A stretch of 64,000 nucleotides of DNA, taken from NCBI RefSeq assembly GCF_008275125.1, contig NZ_CP043473.1:372001-436000 (forward strand), written 5' to 3'. Source of the DNA: Chromobacterium paludis (GTDB taxonomy: Bacteria > Pseudomonadota > Gammaproteobacteria > Burkholderiales > Chromobacteriaceae). Both the position numbers and the translations under genes were made by a program. The notes below the pieces were generated by a model. That model made no database searches. It had not been told where the DNA came from and saw only the letters and a list, made by a program, of their open reading frames with translations. This document shows, one piece after another, positions 48,994 through 58,454 of this stretch (position 1 is the first letter of the stretch; the number at the start of each line of letters is the position of its first letter).

Positions 48994-49578
48994 ATGAAGC
49001 CGCCCCTTCAGCCGCAATTTGCCGCCGCGCCTCTTTTGCTGCTGATCGATATGCAGCAGGCTGTCGACCATCCCAACTGGGGACCGCGCAATCATCCGCA
49101 GGCGGAGCAGGTGTGTGGTCATCTGCTGGCCGTTTGGCGTCAGCGCGGCCTGCCGTTGATTCATATCCGCCATGACTCCACCGAGACAAATTCAACATAT
49201 CGGCCAGGCCAGGCGGGCCATGCATTCAAGCCAGAGGTCGCGCCGCTGCCGGGCGAGACGGTCATCGCCAAGCAGACCAACAGCGCCTTCATCGGAACAG
49301 ATCTGGAAGCCTTGCTGCGCGATAAGGGCTGGCTGGAGCTGATCGTCGTCGGCGTCAGTACCAGCAACTCGGTCGAGGCCACAGTGAGAATGGCCGGTAA
49401 TCTTGGATTTAAAGTCTGGCTGGCCGAGGATGGCTGCTTTACTTTCGACAAAACCGATTGGCAGGGGCGTCACCATCGTGCGGAAGAGGTGCACGCAATG
49501 AGCCTGGCCAATCTCGATGGCGAATACTGCCGTGTACTGACCAGCCAAGACGTGCTGGCCGCGCTGGAGCATTCCTGA
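48994..49578 (+). CDS. Isochorismatase-fold protein lacking the catalytic Cys
   Basis: 194 aa cysteine-hydrolase superfamily member. The Asp of the triad is D19 (LLLIDMQQAVD). The Lys is K93 (IAKQTNSAF). The position of the nucleophilic Cys holds Ser126 in GVSTSNSVEATVRMAGNLGF. The TSNSVEAT variant occurs in a known side branch of the superfamily (recalled, not searched). Hydrolase activity is therefore uncertain. It lies between htpG and scpA on the same strand. A second superfamily member, pncA, is at the left edge of the window. Confidence 0.85.
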   Translation: MKPPLQPQFAAAPLLLLIDMQQAVDHPNWGPRNHPQAEQVCGHLLAVWRQRGLPLIHIRHDSTETNSTYRPGQAGHAFKPEVAPLPGETVIAKQTNSAFIGTDLEALLRDKGWLELIVVGVSTSNSVEATVRMAGNLGFKVWLAEDGCFTFDKTDWQGRHHRAEEVHAMSLANLDGEYCRVLTSQDVLAALEHS

Positions 49579-49639
49579 TTTCATGGGGCGCTCATGGCCT
49601 GGAGCGCGGCCGGGTCAAGGAACTGGTATCCTTGTCCTC

Positions 49640-50488
49640 ATGAGTGACGCACCCGCAACCCCCGCCGCAGACCAAGCCGCCGACTTCCAACTCACCGCGC
49701 CGGAGCTGCCGCCCAGCGTGCCCATCGCGCACGTATTCGGCCAGCCGGTGCTGGAGGTGCCGCAAGACCTGTTCATTCCGCCCGACGCGCTGCAGGTGAT
49801 CCTGGAGAGCTTCGAAGGCCCGCTTGATCTGCTGCTTTACCTGATCCGCAAGCAGAATCTCGACGTGCTGAACATCCCCATGGCCGAGATCACGGCTCAG
49901 TACATGTCCTATATCGACGCGATGCGGCAGGATCGGCTGGAGCTGGCGGCGGAATATCTGCTGATGGCGGCGCTGCTGATCGAGATCAAATCCAGATTGC
50001 TGCTGCCCCGGCCGCAGCTGGACGAGGACGGCGAGCCGGACGATCCGCGCGCCGAGCTGGTGCGTCGGCTGCTGGAATATGAGCAGATGAAGCTGGCCGC
50101 GCTGGAGCTGGACAAGATTCCGCAGGCCGACCGCGACTTCGCCTGGCTGGCGGTGCTGATCGAACAGTCGGCCGAGCAGCGGCTGCCCGATGTCGGCGCC
50201 GCCGATTTGCGCCAAGCCTGGATGGCCATCCTGTCGCGCGCCAAGCACCGCCGCCATCACAAGGTGGAAAAGGACGAGCTGTCGGTGCGCGCGCAGATGA
50301 GCTGGATTCTGCGCTACCTGGACGGCAAGGAATATGTGCCGTTTGAGGAATTGTTCGATGTCGACAAGGGCGTCGCCCACTTGGTGGTCAACTTCATCGC
50401 CGTGCTGGAGCTGGTGAAGGAGGGCATGGTCAAAGTCAGCCAGGACGCGCCCTACCAGCCCATCTATGTGCGGATCGCGCTGGTATGA
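49640..50488 (+). CDS. scpA: Segregation and condensation protein A (kleisin)
   Basis: 282 aa. The kleisin core begins after an about 45-residue Ala/Pro-rich tail: LESFEGPLDLLLYLIRKQNLDVLNI and ITAQYMSYIDAMRQDRLELA, each split for brevity. The C-terminal winged helix includes VPFEELFDVDKGVAHLVVNF. It bridges SMC heads in chromosome condensation. The partner scpB, often next to scpA, is not in the window. Its TGA overlaps the ATG of the nitrilase gene. Confidence 0.93.
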   Translation: MSDAPATPAADQAADFQLTAPELPPSVPIAHVFGQPVLEVPQDLFIPPDALQVILESFEGPLDLLLYLIRKQNLDVLNIPMAEITAQYMSYIDAMRQDRLELAAEYLLMAALLIEIKSRLLLPRPQLDEDGEPDDPRAELVRRLLEYEQMKLAALELDKIPQADRDFAWLAVLIEQSAEQRLPDVGAADLRQAWMAILSRAKHRRHHKVEKDELSVRAQMSWILRYLDGKEYVPFEELFDVDKGVAHLVVNFIAVLELVKEGMVKVSQDAPYQPIYVRIALV

Positions 50489-51294
50489 GCGTGGTCCGGC
50501 TGGCCCTGGCGCAGCAAGCGGCGCCGGACGCCCCCTCGCGTCGCCTGTCGTTACTGAGACAGTGGTGCGAGCGCGCGGCTTTGGATGGCGCGCATTTGCT
50601 GTTGCTGCCAGAGATGTGGTCCATCGGCTACGCGCCGGAAAGGATGAACGCCGCCCATGCCTGGAGTGATGAAGAGCCCATGCTGGCGGAGGTGTCCGGT
50701 CTGGCCCGGACGCATGGGCTGGCCATAGGCTTCAGCTATCTGGCCCGCCATCGCGGCGCGCTGCGCAACCGGCTGCGCCTGTATGGCGCGGACGGTGCGG
50801 TCGTTTTGCAATACGACAAAATTCATATCTGCGCTTTCACCGACGGAACGGAGACGGCGCTGCAGGGCGGCGAGAGTTTTGCCTGCGCCGATGTCCCGCT
50901 GGGCGGAGAGACGGTTCGCGTCGGCGCCATGATCTGTTTCGACCGCGAGTTTCCCGAAGCCGGACGCGCGTTGATGCGCAAAGGGGTGGAATTGGTGCTG
51001 GTGCCCAACGCCTGCGCGATGCGCGCGGATGCCGAAATCGGCGACGCGCGTCTGCAGCAGTTGCGCGGGCGCGCGTTGGAAAACCGTTTCGCCGTCGCGC
51101 TGTGCAACTATCCGGCGCCGCTGCAAGACGGCGCCAGTTGCCTGATCGACGCGCGCGGCCGTTTGCTGGCGTGGGCGGACGACGGCCCGACGCTGCTGAT
51201 GGCGGAGCTGGATCTGGATGCGTTGCGGCATTGGCGCGCGGGACAGGACGGGGTGTGGGGCGAGAGCGCGCTACGGCCCGCATATTATCGCTGA
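50485..51294 (+). CDS. Carbon-nitrogen hydrolase (nitrilase superfamily)
   Basis: 269 aa. The catalytic triad is intact: E43 (LLPEMW), K112 (YDKIHIC), C151 (MICFDREFPE). The family hydrolyses amides of small or repair substrates, such as omega-amidase or deaminated glutathione; the substrate here is unknown. It starts within the scpA stop (ATGA overlap), so translation is coupled to scpA. Confidence 0.9.
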   Translation: MSVVRLALAQQAAPDAPSRRLSLLRQWCERAALDGAHLLLLPEMWSIGYAPERMNAAHAWSDEEPMLAEVSGLARTHGLAIGFSYLARHRGALRNRLRLYGADGAVVLQYDKIHICAFTDGTETALQGGESFACADVPLGGETVRVGAMICFDREFPEAGRALMRKGVELVLVPNACAMRADAEIGDARLQQLRGRALENRFAVALCNYPAPLQDGASCLIDARGRLLAWADDGPTLLMAELDLDALRHWRAGQDGVWGESALRPAYYR

Positions 51295-51363
51295 GCGTCT
51301 GTCTATGTTTTTGTCATTGCCGTGCTATTATTTTTGCCGTGAAATTGATCAGGGGCAGGACGA

Positions 51364-51831
51364 ATGGCGCAGCATCAGGCGGAGGTGTTATGGCGGCGCG
51401 ACGGGCAGGATTTTCTGGACCGCCGCTATAGCCGCAAGCATGTTTTGAAATTCGACGGCGGCGCGGAGGTAAGCGGCTCATCCTCGCCACATGTGGTGCC
51501 CGTGCCGTACTCCGATCCCGCCGCAGTTGATCCGGAAGAGGCTTTCATCGCCGCCTTGTCCAGTTGCCACATGCTGTGGTTCCTGGACCTGGCCGCGCGC
51601 GCCGGTTTCCGCGTGGATGAATATCACGACCTCGCCGTCGGCGAGATGGGTCGCAACGCAGCGGGCAAGGCCTGGGTGTCGCGGGTGATTCTGCAGCCCA
51701 AGGCGGCTTTTTCAGGCGAGGCGCTGCCGACGCCTGAGCAAGTCGAGCAACTGCATCATGCGGCTCACGCCGAGTGTTTCATCGCCCATTCCGTGAAAAC
51801 CGAAGTGCTGTGCCAGCCCCGGCTGGCTTGA
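51364..51831 (+). CDS. OsmC-family peroxiredoxin-like protein
   Basis: 155 aa. The two redox Cys are in ALSSCHMLWFL (about 69) and AHAECFIAHSVKT (about 137), the OsmC/Ohr pattern. It would reduce organic hydroperoxides in the cytoplasm. The HMLWFLDLAARAGF segment places it with the YhfA/OsmC side rather than classical Ohr. It is followed by a thioredoxin-like gene 14 bp downstream. Confidence 0.88.
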   Translation: MAQHQAEVLWRRDGQDFLDRRYSRKHVLKFDGGAEVSGSSSPHVVPVPYSDPAAVDPEEAFIAALSSCHMLWFLDLAARAGFRVDEYHDLAVGEMGRNAAGKAWVSRVILQPKAAFSGEALPTPEQVEQLHHAAHAECFIAHSVKTEVLCQPRLA

Positions 51832-51845
51832 TAGTGGAGACCATC

Positions 51846-52307
51846 ATGCGCAAGTTTTTGATCCTGCTGACCCTGTTGCTGGCTAGCGCCGCCGCGCTGG
51901 CCGCTGACCTGCCGTACGACGAGCAGGCCGACGCCAAGGCGGAATTGCAACAGACGCTGGCCGCAGCTCAGCAAAGCCATCATCCCGTGCTGTTGATTTT
52001 GGGCGCCAACTGGTGTCCAGACTGCCGCGCGCTGGACGCGGCCTTGAAGACGGGCAAGAACGCGGAGCTGATGGCGCGCGAATTCAAGGTGATGAAGGTG
52101 GATGTCGGCAATTTCGATCATAACCTGGACATCGACGCCGAATACGGCCATCCCATCGCCAAGGGCATACCGGCCGCCGTGGTGCTGTCGCCGGACAACA
52201 AGGTGATCTACGCCACCCGAGCCGGCGAACTGGCCGACGCGCGCCGCATGAGCGAAACCGGCATCTACGAGTTCTTCGAACGCGTGAGCCGTCAGGCTAA
52301 ACCCTAA
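51846..52307 (+). CDS. Exported thioredoxin-fold protein
   Basis: 153 aa with a signal peptide (FLILLTLLLASAAALAAD). The redox motif is WCPDC (C57, C60) in ILGANWCPDCRALD, and the cis-Pro is in KGIPAAVVLSP. It is a periplasmic thiol reductase or oxidase, similar to DsbD-gamma or DUF953-type proteins. It is probably co-transcribed with the OsmC gene, suggesting an oxidative-stress unit. Confidence 0.88.
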   Translation: MRKFLILLTLLLASAAALAADLPYDEQADAKAELQQTLAAAQQSHHPVLLILGANWCPDCRALDAALKTGKNAELMAREFKVMKVDVGNFDHNLDIDAEYGHPIAKGIPAAVVLSPDNKVIYATRAGELADARRMSETGIYEFFERVSRQAKP

Positions 52308-52318
52308 CGTGGCCTGAT

Positions 52319-52360
52319 AAAACAGGGCGTCATCCTGGGATGAGGATGACGCCCTGTTTT
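52319..52360 (+). terminator. Terminator of the OsmC/thioredoxin unit
   Basis: A 17-bp stem beginning AAAACAGGGCGTCATCC with its complement ending in TTTT. Confidence 0.88.
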
Positions 52361-52473
52361 GCTATGGGTTCCAGCCCATCTTCCGCTTGATCGCATCATT
52401 CAGGATCATGGCCTCTGGCCAACCCGCGCTACGATGATGCTGAGCTTGTCGGGGAACCACGCTTCACGGGTTT

Positions 52474-53301
52474 TCAGCCAGCGTTCCAATTGACTAGGCC
52501 GGTCTGCCAGCTGGCCAGCACGATCAGGCCGAAGGCGATCCGATACCAGGCGAATACGGCGAAGCTGTGAGTGGAGATGAAACGCAGCAGCGCGCGGATG
52601 GCCAGAAAGGCGAAAACGAAAGAGGCGATGAAGCCTACGGCGAACACGCCGATGTCGTCCGCGCTCAGTGCCTCGCGCTGCTTGTACAGGCTATACAGCG
52701 AAGCCGCGCCCAGGGTGGGGATGCCGAGGAAGAAGGAAAACTCGGTCGCCGCCTTGCGAGACAGCCCCAGGAACAGGCCGCCGATGATGGTGGCGCCGGA
52801 GCGGCTGGTGCCCGGAATCAGCGCCAGACATTGGCACAGGCCCACTTTCAACGCGTCTTTCAGGCTCAGGTCGTCCACCGTATGCACGGTCACCTTATGT
52901 TCGCGTTTTTCCGCCCACAGGATGATCAGGCCGCCGACGATGAAGGCGATGGCGACGCAGACCGGGTTGAACAGCACGGCCTTGATCTGCTTGGAGAACA
53001 GCAGGCCGGCGATGGCGGCGGGGATGAAGGCGATGACGATGCCGAGCAGTAGATTGCGCTCGCCGCCGGGACGGACGGCGCCGGCCATGGTGCGGCCTAT
53101 CTTGGCGCGGTATTCCCAGACCACGGCCAGCATGGCGCCCAGCTGGATGAAAATCTCGTAGACGTCTCGTTTTTCTTTATCGAGAAAGCCTAGCAGGTCT
53201 CCGGTCAGAATCAGGTGGCCGGTAGAGGAAATGGGGAGGAATTCGGTGATGCCTTCCACCAGTCCCATGATCAGGGAGTGGAACAACAGAATCGGGTCCA
53301 T
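52474..53301 (-). CDS. uppP: Undecaprenyl-diphosphate phosphatase
   Basis: 275 aa, about eight membrane helices. Catalytic segments are [20 protein letters not shown] (Glu and His, residues 14-33) and [10 protein letters not shown] (about 165-175). It recycles the lipid carrier for peptidoglycan and O-antigen and can confer bacitracin resistance. It is monocistronic. About 110 bp beyond its stop, to 52361, holds no supported gene. Confidence 0.96.
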   Translation of the reverse strand: MDPILLFHSLIMGLVEGITEFLPISSTGHLILTGDLLGFLDKEKRDVYEIFIQLGAMLAVVWEYRAKIGRTMAGAVRPGGERNLLLGIVIAFIPAAIAGLLFSKQIKAVLFNPVCVAIAFIVGGLIILWAEKREHKVTVHTVDDLSLKDALKVGLCQCLALIPGTSRSGATIIGGLFLGLSRKAATEFSFFLGIPTLGAASLYSLYKQREALSADDIGVFAVGFIASFVFAFLAIRALLRFISTHSFAVFAWYRIAFGLIVLASWQTGLVNWNAG

Positions 53302-53421
53302 GGCGTGTCGGATGCGTGGGTTGTTATCGAGGTGGAGCGATTATAAAAGATAAAACGTCATATGGCTGACGGCTTGTTGCGGATGTCGTGGCATTACATG
53401 TGCAATAGTGCCAATACGATA

Positions 53422-53444
53422 GAGCCGCGCGTAAGGCGCGGCTC
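53422..53444 (-). terminator. Hairpin after the chemoreceptor gene
   Basis: GAGCCGCGC-N5-GCGCGGCTC, located just beyond the stop of the minus-strand chemoreceptor gene. There is no clear T-run on that strand. Confidence 0.5.
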
Positions 53445-53467
53445 GTTTGGGCGGGAGGTGGACGGAG

Positions 53468-55096
53468 TCAGAGACGGAAGCGGGTGGCCACGCTTTGCAG
53501 ATTGGCCGACAAGGCATTGAGCTGGCTGGATGTGGTGGCTAGCTCCTGTACCGTGGAGTTGTTCTCCTCGGCCATGCGCGACACTTTTTCCATGTCCTGC
53601 GCCAGGCTCAGGCTGGTGCTGCGCTGTTCGCTCAGGGCGCCGCTGATGCTGTGTATGGTGCGGATGATGGTATCGGCGCTGTTTTCAATCTCCTTCATCG
53701 ACAGCGAGGCTTGCTCCGCAGTGCCGGATACGCCCTCCACGCAATCCAGGCTCTGGCCCATGCTGTGCACCACCTGGCCTACCCCCTGCTGGATGGAGCC
53801 TATCATCGTGGTGATTTCCTGCGCGGATGTGGTGGTGCGTTCCGCCAGCTTGCGCACTTCGTCCGCCACCACGGCGAAGCCGCGGCCGGTTTCTCCGGCG
53901 CGGGCGGCCTCGATGGCGGCGTTCAGGGCCAGCAGATTGGTCTGGTCCGCCACGTCGCGGATGACGGTCACGATATTGCCTATCTGTTGCACCTCGCGCG
54001 TCAGGCTGTTCATCTGTTTGGCCGTGTCATCCACCGATGTGGTGACGAAGCGGATCTTGCCTACGGATTCCAGTACTTCGCTGCCGCCGCGGTTGGCCAG
54101 CTGGCCCGCCGCCTGCGCCTGTTGCGACGCCTCGCTGGAATTGTCCGCCACTTGGTTGATGCTGACGGTCAGCTGCTCGATGGAGGCCGCGGCGGAGGAG
54201 GTGGCCTCGGCCTGGGTCTGGGCGCCCGACGCTACCTGCTGGGCCATGCCGGACAGCGCGCGCGCCGAGTCTGACACTTGATGCGCGTTGTCCTGGATGC
54301 TTTGCACCATCTGACGCAGCCCTTCCCGCATTTCCTGGATATCGCGGGCGATGCGCATCGCCTCGTCGCGGGCATGCGGAATCGGCTCATCGCTGCCCGA
54401 AAGATTGCCTTGTTTGATTTGGTGGACCAGGTCGGCGGATTTGCGCAGCGGCGCGGTGATCAGTTGGGAGATCAGCAGGGCGACGGCAACCGCTAGCAGC
54501 AGGGAGGCGAGCGCCGTGGACAAGAGGATGATCACCGCCTGCTGGCTGGAGTCATGCGCGATTACCAGGGAGTGCTGTAAGCGGCCCTGCTGCCGGTCGC
54601 GCAGGTTTTCCAGCGCGGCGATGTAGGCTTCATTGGCCGGGCCGAATTTGCCATCCAGAAATTCGCGCGCGGCATCCGCCTGCCGGGCGCGGATCAAGGC
54701 GTAAAGCGGGTCGAACAGCGGTCGCTGCAGGTCTTGGGCCGCCTGTACCTTGGCGAACAGCGCGCGGCCGGCCGGCAGGCGCAGGTAGGGCTCCATATTG
54801 ACCATGTCGGTGCGCACGACTTCGCGCAGCGCGTCGATGCGGCGCAGATGTTGATCCTGGGTCTGCGGCGTGCTGGCTAGGATGGCCTCTCCCATTTCCC
54901 GGCCGATGGCCGTCAGGTTCAGGGCAATGCGGTTGGCGATGAGGATTTTCGGATAGCGGTCATCCTTGATCTGGGCCACATGGTCCTGGATTGTCTGCAG
55001 CTTGTTGTAGGCAATGAAGACGACGGTGCATAGCAACAGGATCAGCAGGGCGAATCCGCTTAGCAGCTTTTGTCTGACGGTGAACTGATGCAGCAT
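53468..55096 (-). CDS. Methyl-accepting chemotaxis protein, 4HB ligand domain
   Basis: 542 aa. Helix 1 is at about 11-31 and helix 2 at about 190-215. Between them is a four-helix-bundle sensor of about 155 residues. A HAMP domain ([21 protein letters not shown]) follows, then the signalling hairpin with [20 protein letters not shown] at its tip. It transmits ligand signals to CheA/CheW. There is no CheR-tethering pentapeptide at the C-terminus (ends VATRFRL). The ligand is unknown. It is monocistronic. Confidence 0.95.
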   Translation of the reverse strand: MLHQFTVRQKLLSGFALLILLLCTVVFIAYNKLQTIQDHVAQIKDDRYPKILIANRIALNLTAIGREMGEAILASTPQTQDQHLRRIDALREVVRTDMVNMEPYLRLPAGRALFAKVQAAQDLQRPLFDPLYALIRARQADAAREFLDGKFGPANEAYIAALENLRDRQQGRLQHSLVIAHDSSQQAVIILLSTALASLLLAVAVALLISQLITAPLRKSADLVHQIKQGNLSGSDEPIPHARDEAMRIARDIQEMREGLRQMVQSIQDNAHQVSDSARALSGMAQQVASGAQTQAEATSSAAASIEQLTVSINQVADNSSEASQQAQAAGQLANRGGSEVLESVGKIRFVTTSVDDTAKQMNSLTREVQQIGNIVTVIRDVADQTNLLALNAAIEAARAGETGRGFAVVADEVRKLAERTTTSAQEITTMIGSIQQGVGQVVHSMGQSLDCVEGVSGTAEQASLSMKEIENSADTIIRTIHSISGALSEQRSTSLSLAQDMEKVSRMAEENNSTVQELATTSSQLNALSANLQSVATRFRL

Positions 55097-55218
55097 GCCA
55101 GCCTCCTGAATCGAAAAAGAGTTTACATATCAATAGTTTTAGTCGAACCTCAGGCGTGGATTCATAAGGACAAATGCTTAGAAGGGCGGCGCGGCGGAGT
55201 GCCGCGCCGTGCGGCGGG

Positions 55219-56628
55219 CTAGCCTGGCAGGCGGGAGACGTAGTCGGCCACCTGGTCCAGCAAAGCCTGCTGCTCCAGGGATAGGCCGGCCTGTTTCAAC
55301 TCGTCCATTTCGTGCAGAAACGCTGGCATGGCGGCGGCGCGCCTGGCTTGGCACCAGTGTTGCCAACGTTGCGTCTCATTGCGGGACAGGGTGTCCGGGA
55401 AATTGCGCGCGCGGTAGCGGAACAGCAGTTCGGCCAATTGCGGGTCTTCGAACAGGGCCATTTCTCCTGCCAGCTGGGGAGCGGACAGCCTGCGCATCTT
55501 TTGCAGCACCTTGCGGTCGTTGTTGGAGACGAAGCCGCCGTACAGGTTTTCGTCCACGTCTTGCGGCTCGTTCGCTTCACGCTGGTAGACCCTGCGCCAT
55601 AGCGCGGACAGATCGGGCAAATCCCGCGCGGCCTCGGCGTGGCGGAACTGCGCCGCCAGATCCAGTCCCCAGCGCGTTGCCATTTCATCGCTGAGCACCT
55701 TGAGATTGGCAACGACGAATGGCGACTTATTGATATGGATGGTCTTGATCGGCAGCCGTTGCATGCCTTCCGGCAACGCTTCGGCGCGGCTGAACAGGCG
55801 CAGGCGGATGTCTTCGGCGGAGAGGCCGCGAAGCTCTGCCGGATCATGGGCCAGATCCCAGACGATGACTTCGTTGGCATTGGTAGGGTGGGCCGCCAGC
55901 GGCCAAACCAGGGCCAGGTTGCCGCGCTCCACGCCATACATGCCCGAGACGTGCAGCACCGGTTTGGGGTCATGCAAGGAGAGCTGCACCTTGACCGCGT
56001 CCTTCTTGCGCAGGCTCAGGTAATAATCGAACAGCTTGGGTTGTCTGTTGCGGATCAGGCGCGCCAGCGCGATGGTGGCGCGCACGTCGGACAAGGCGTC
56101 ATGCGCGGCCTCGTGGGCCAGGCCATTGGCGGCGGACAGGTGTTCCAGCTTGAAGCTGACGCGGCCGTCCTCGTGTTGCGGCCAGACGATGCCGTCCGGC
56201 CGCAGCGCGTAGGTGGCGCGCACCAGGTCCAGCAGGTCCCAACGGCCGCAGTGATTTTGCCATTCGCGGGCGTAAGGATCGATCAAATTCCGCCAGAACA
56301 GGAAACGCGTGACTTCGTCGTCGAAGCGCAGCGAGTTGTAGCCGACGCCTATGGTGGCCGGGGTGGCCAGCTCGCGTTCTATCACGCCGGCGAACTCGTG
56401 TTCCGCCACGCCGTGTTCCAGGCAGCGCTGGGGCGTGATGCCGGTCAGCAGCGTGGCTTGCAACGTGGGCACGTAGTCGGGGGCGGGGCGGCAGTACAGC
56501 ATGACCGGTTCGCCGATTTCATTGAGTTCGGCATCGGTGCGGATGCCGGCGAACTGCGACGGCCGGTCGCGGCGCGGCACGGCGCCGAAGGTTTCGTAGT
56601 CGTGCCAGAAAAAAGTGTGTTGGGACAT
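55219..56628 (-). CDS. sbcB: Exodeoxyribonuclease I
   Basis: 469 aa, full length. The DEDD exonuclease residues are in FFWHDYETFGA (N-terminus), NSLRFDDEVTRF (about 98-109) and HDALSDVRATIALA (about 175). The SH3-like and helical C-terminal domains follow. It degrades single-stranded DNA 3' to 5' in recombination and repair. It is the last gene of a minus-strand group with the enoyl-CoA hydratase and the alpha/beta hydrolase. Confidence 0.94.
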   Translation of the reverse strand: MSQHTFFWHDYETFGAVPRRDRPSQFAGIRTDAELNEIGEPVMLYCRPAPDYVPTLQATLLTGITPQRCLEHGVAEHEFAGVIERELATPATIGVGYNSLRFDDEVTRFLFWRNLIDPYAREWQNHCGRWDLLDLVRATYALRPDGIVWPQHEDGRVSFKLEHLSAANGLAHEAAHDALSDVRATIALARLIRNRQPKLFDYYLSLRKKDAVKVQLSLHDPKPVLHVSGMYGVERGNLALVWPLAAHPTNANEVIVWDLAHDPAELRGLSAEDIRLRLFSRAEALPEGMQRLPIKTIHINKSPFVVANLKVLSDEMATRWGLDLAAQFRHAEAARDLPDLSALWRRVYQREANEPQDVDENLYGGFVSNNDRKVLQKMRRLSAPQLAGEMALFEDPQLAELLFRYRARNFPDTLSRNETQRWQHWCQARRAAAMPAFLHEMDELKQAGLSLEQQALLDQVADYVSRLPG

Positions 56629-56695
56629 GGGGCTGAGCGGGGAGGTCGATGCGCGCTATTGTCGCATCGACCCGGCCTGTCGGGCCAGCCGCGCC

Positions 56696-57484
56696 TTATT
56701 CCAGCCAGGCGGGCTTGCGCATGTCGATCAGCGCTTGTATGCCTTCCCGGCCTTCGTCGCTCATGCGCACGGTCAGGCTGTGTTCGATGCAGCGCTGTAT
56801 CACCTGAGGGGTGATGTCCAGATGGCCGATTTCGCCCACCAGATGCTTGGCGGCGCGCATGGCGGAAGGGCCGTTCAGCAGCAGCTGTCCCTGCATGTGC
56901 TGGACGGCGGCGTTCAGTTCGTCGTTTTCCACCACCTGATGGAGCAAGCCCAGCCGTTTGGCCTTGCCGGCGTTGAAGCGCTCGGCGGTGATGCTGTAGC
57001 GGCGCGTGGCGCGCTCGCCGATGGAGCGGATCATATAGGGCATGGCCAATGCCGGAATCTGGCCGAAGCGGACGTCGGACAGGCTGAACAGCGCTTCCGA
57101 TACGCCGATGGCGATGTCGCAACAGGAGACCAGGGCCATGCCCAGGCCGAAGGCGGAGCCTTGCACCCGCGCCAACGTCGGCTTGGGCAGGGTGTCCAGC
57201 GTGTGCAGCAGGCGCGCGTTTTGCTGGGCGAAGCGGTTGAGCTCATTGGCGGAGAAGTGGGAAAGGCGGCGCAGCCAGTCCGGATCGTAGCCGGCGGAAA
57301 AGCTGATGCCGCTGCCGGTCAGCACCACGGCGCGCACGGTGTTGTCTTCCGCCAGGGTCTCCAGCATGGCGGCCAGCAGGCTGATGGCTTCGTCGTCCAG
57401 CGCATTGTGCAGGTCGGGGCGGTTCAGCGTCACCGTGGCGACGCCCTGTTTGTCAACGTTCAACAGCACGGCTTCAGCGTTCAT
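56696..57484 (-). CDS. Enoyl-CoA hydratase/isomerase family protein
   Basis: 262 aa crotonase-fold protein. It has VTLNRPDLHNALDDEAISLL, the oxyanion segment GSGISFSAGYDPDW (about 56-69), and VQGSAFGLGMALVSCCDIAI (about 103-122). SDVRFGQIPALAMPYMI follows. The first catalytic Glu of true hydratases is not evident; the loop has FGLGMALVS. The reaction is therefore uncertain (hydratase, isomerase or related). It lies 27 bp after the alpha/beta hydrolase gene, in an operon leading to sbcB. Confidence 0.85.
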   Translation of the reverse strand: MNAEAVLLNVDKQGVATVTLNRPDLHNALDDEAISLLAAMLETLAEDNTVRAVVLTGSGISFSAGYDPDWLRRLSHFSANELNRFAQQNARLLHTLDTLPKPTLARVQGSAFGLGMALVSCCDIAIGVSEALFSLSDVRFGQIPALAMPYMIRSIGERATRRYSITAERFNAGKAKRLGLLHQVVENDELNAAVQHMQGQLLLNGPSAMRAAKHLVGEIGHLDITPQVIQRCIEHSLTVRMSDEGREGIQALIDMRKPAWLE

Positions 57485-57511
57485 CGCGTATCCCCTTGAT
57501 TCGTGGCCGTT

Positions 57512-58300
57512 TCAGCGCGAGCCGAAACGGATGATGCCGCGCGCAAAGGCCTCGGCGGATTCGATATGCAGCACATGGCCGGCGTCGGGCAGGACTTCCA
57601 ACTCGGCGCCGGGAATCAGCTCATGCAGCAGACGAGCCTGGTATAGCGGCGTCAGGCGGTCTTCGTCTCCGACCAGGATATGGACGGGGAGTTGCAGCTG
57701 CGGCAGCCAGGTGCGGGCGTCGTGCAGCTTGACGCCTTCGATCAGCCTGACCACCGCGTCCCAGTCCACCAGGCTGGCCAGCATTTTCAGGTCGTCCAGC
57801 ATCGCCGCGTTGGCGGCCAGGAAGCGGCTGGAGAACAACCAGGGAATGCTGACCTGGTAGCGCAGGTCCAGTCCGCCCTGCTCGTGGGCGGCGATCCAGC
57901 TGTCGCCGATATGGTGGTTCACGCTATCGGCCCAGGCCAGGGTGCCGGCCAGCATCAGGCGCGACAGGCGCCCGGGATGGCGATGCGCCAGGTGCTGGGC
58001 CACCATGCCGCCGTAAGACAAACCTACCACGTAAGCCTGGTCTATGCCCAGCCAGTCCAGCAGCCCGCAGGCCAGATCGGCTTGTTCGCCCAGTTGGTAA
58101 AGCGCCGCGTCGGGGTGGTCCGTCTGGCCCTGGCCCAAAAAATCCAGGCGCAGCAAGCGGAAGTGCTGCTCCAGCGCCGGCTGCATCAGTGTCCAGCCTA
58201 CGGTGGACATGGTGATGCCGTTCAACAGCAACAGCGGCTGCGCGCCTTGTCCGCTCTCCTCGTAATAGGCCCGGTGTCCGGCGATCTGGGCGTAAGGCAT
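57512..58300 (-). CDS. Alpha/beta-fold hydrolase
   Basis: 262 aa. The nucleophile elbow is GLSYGGMVAQHLAHRHPGRL (Ser about 96). Acid and His are in GDEDRLTPLYQA (about 207) and PDAGHVLHIESAEAF (about 240). It resembles 3-oxoadipate enol-lactonase and similar esterases. It is the first gene of the group with the crotonase-family gene. A thioester or lactone substrate of acyl-CoA catabolism is plausible but not shown. Confidence 0.86.
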   Translation of the reverse strand: MPYAQIAGHRAYYEESGQGAQPLLLLNGITMSTVGWTLMQPALEQHFRLLRLDFLGQGQTDHPDAALYQLGEQADLACGLLDWLGIDQAYVVGLSYGGMVAQHLAHRHPGRLSRLMLAGTLAWADSVNHHIGDSWIAAHEQGGLDLRYQVSIPWLFSSRFLAANAAMLDDLKMLASLVDWDAVVRLIEGVKLHDARTWLPQLQLPVHILVGDEDRLTPLYQARLLHELIPGAELEVLPDAGHVLHIESAEAFARGIIRFGSR

Positions 58301-58454
58301 GGCAGGCTCCTGTGGCTGACGGTTGCACTTTCATTTTAGAACTGCGAGACGCTGACTGAATAGCGTCATCATGCAAATGGATTATGTAATCGAAGTGACA
58401 TTATTTTGTTTTAGATTAACGAGGATTAAGGAAATCCATCTGTTTAAGAAAATC

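Noticed and set aside
52361..52473. Possible gene remnant after uppP (short frame MILNDAIKRKMGWNP on the minus strand)
   Set aside because: Too short, no upstream frame continues it, and no family match can be named.
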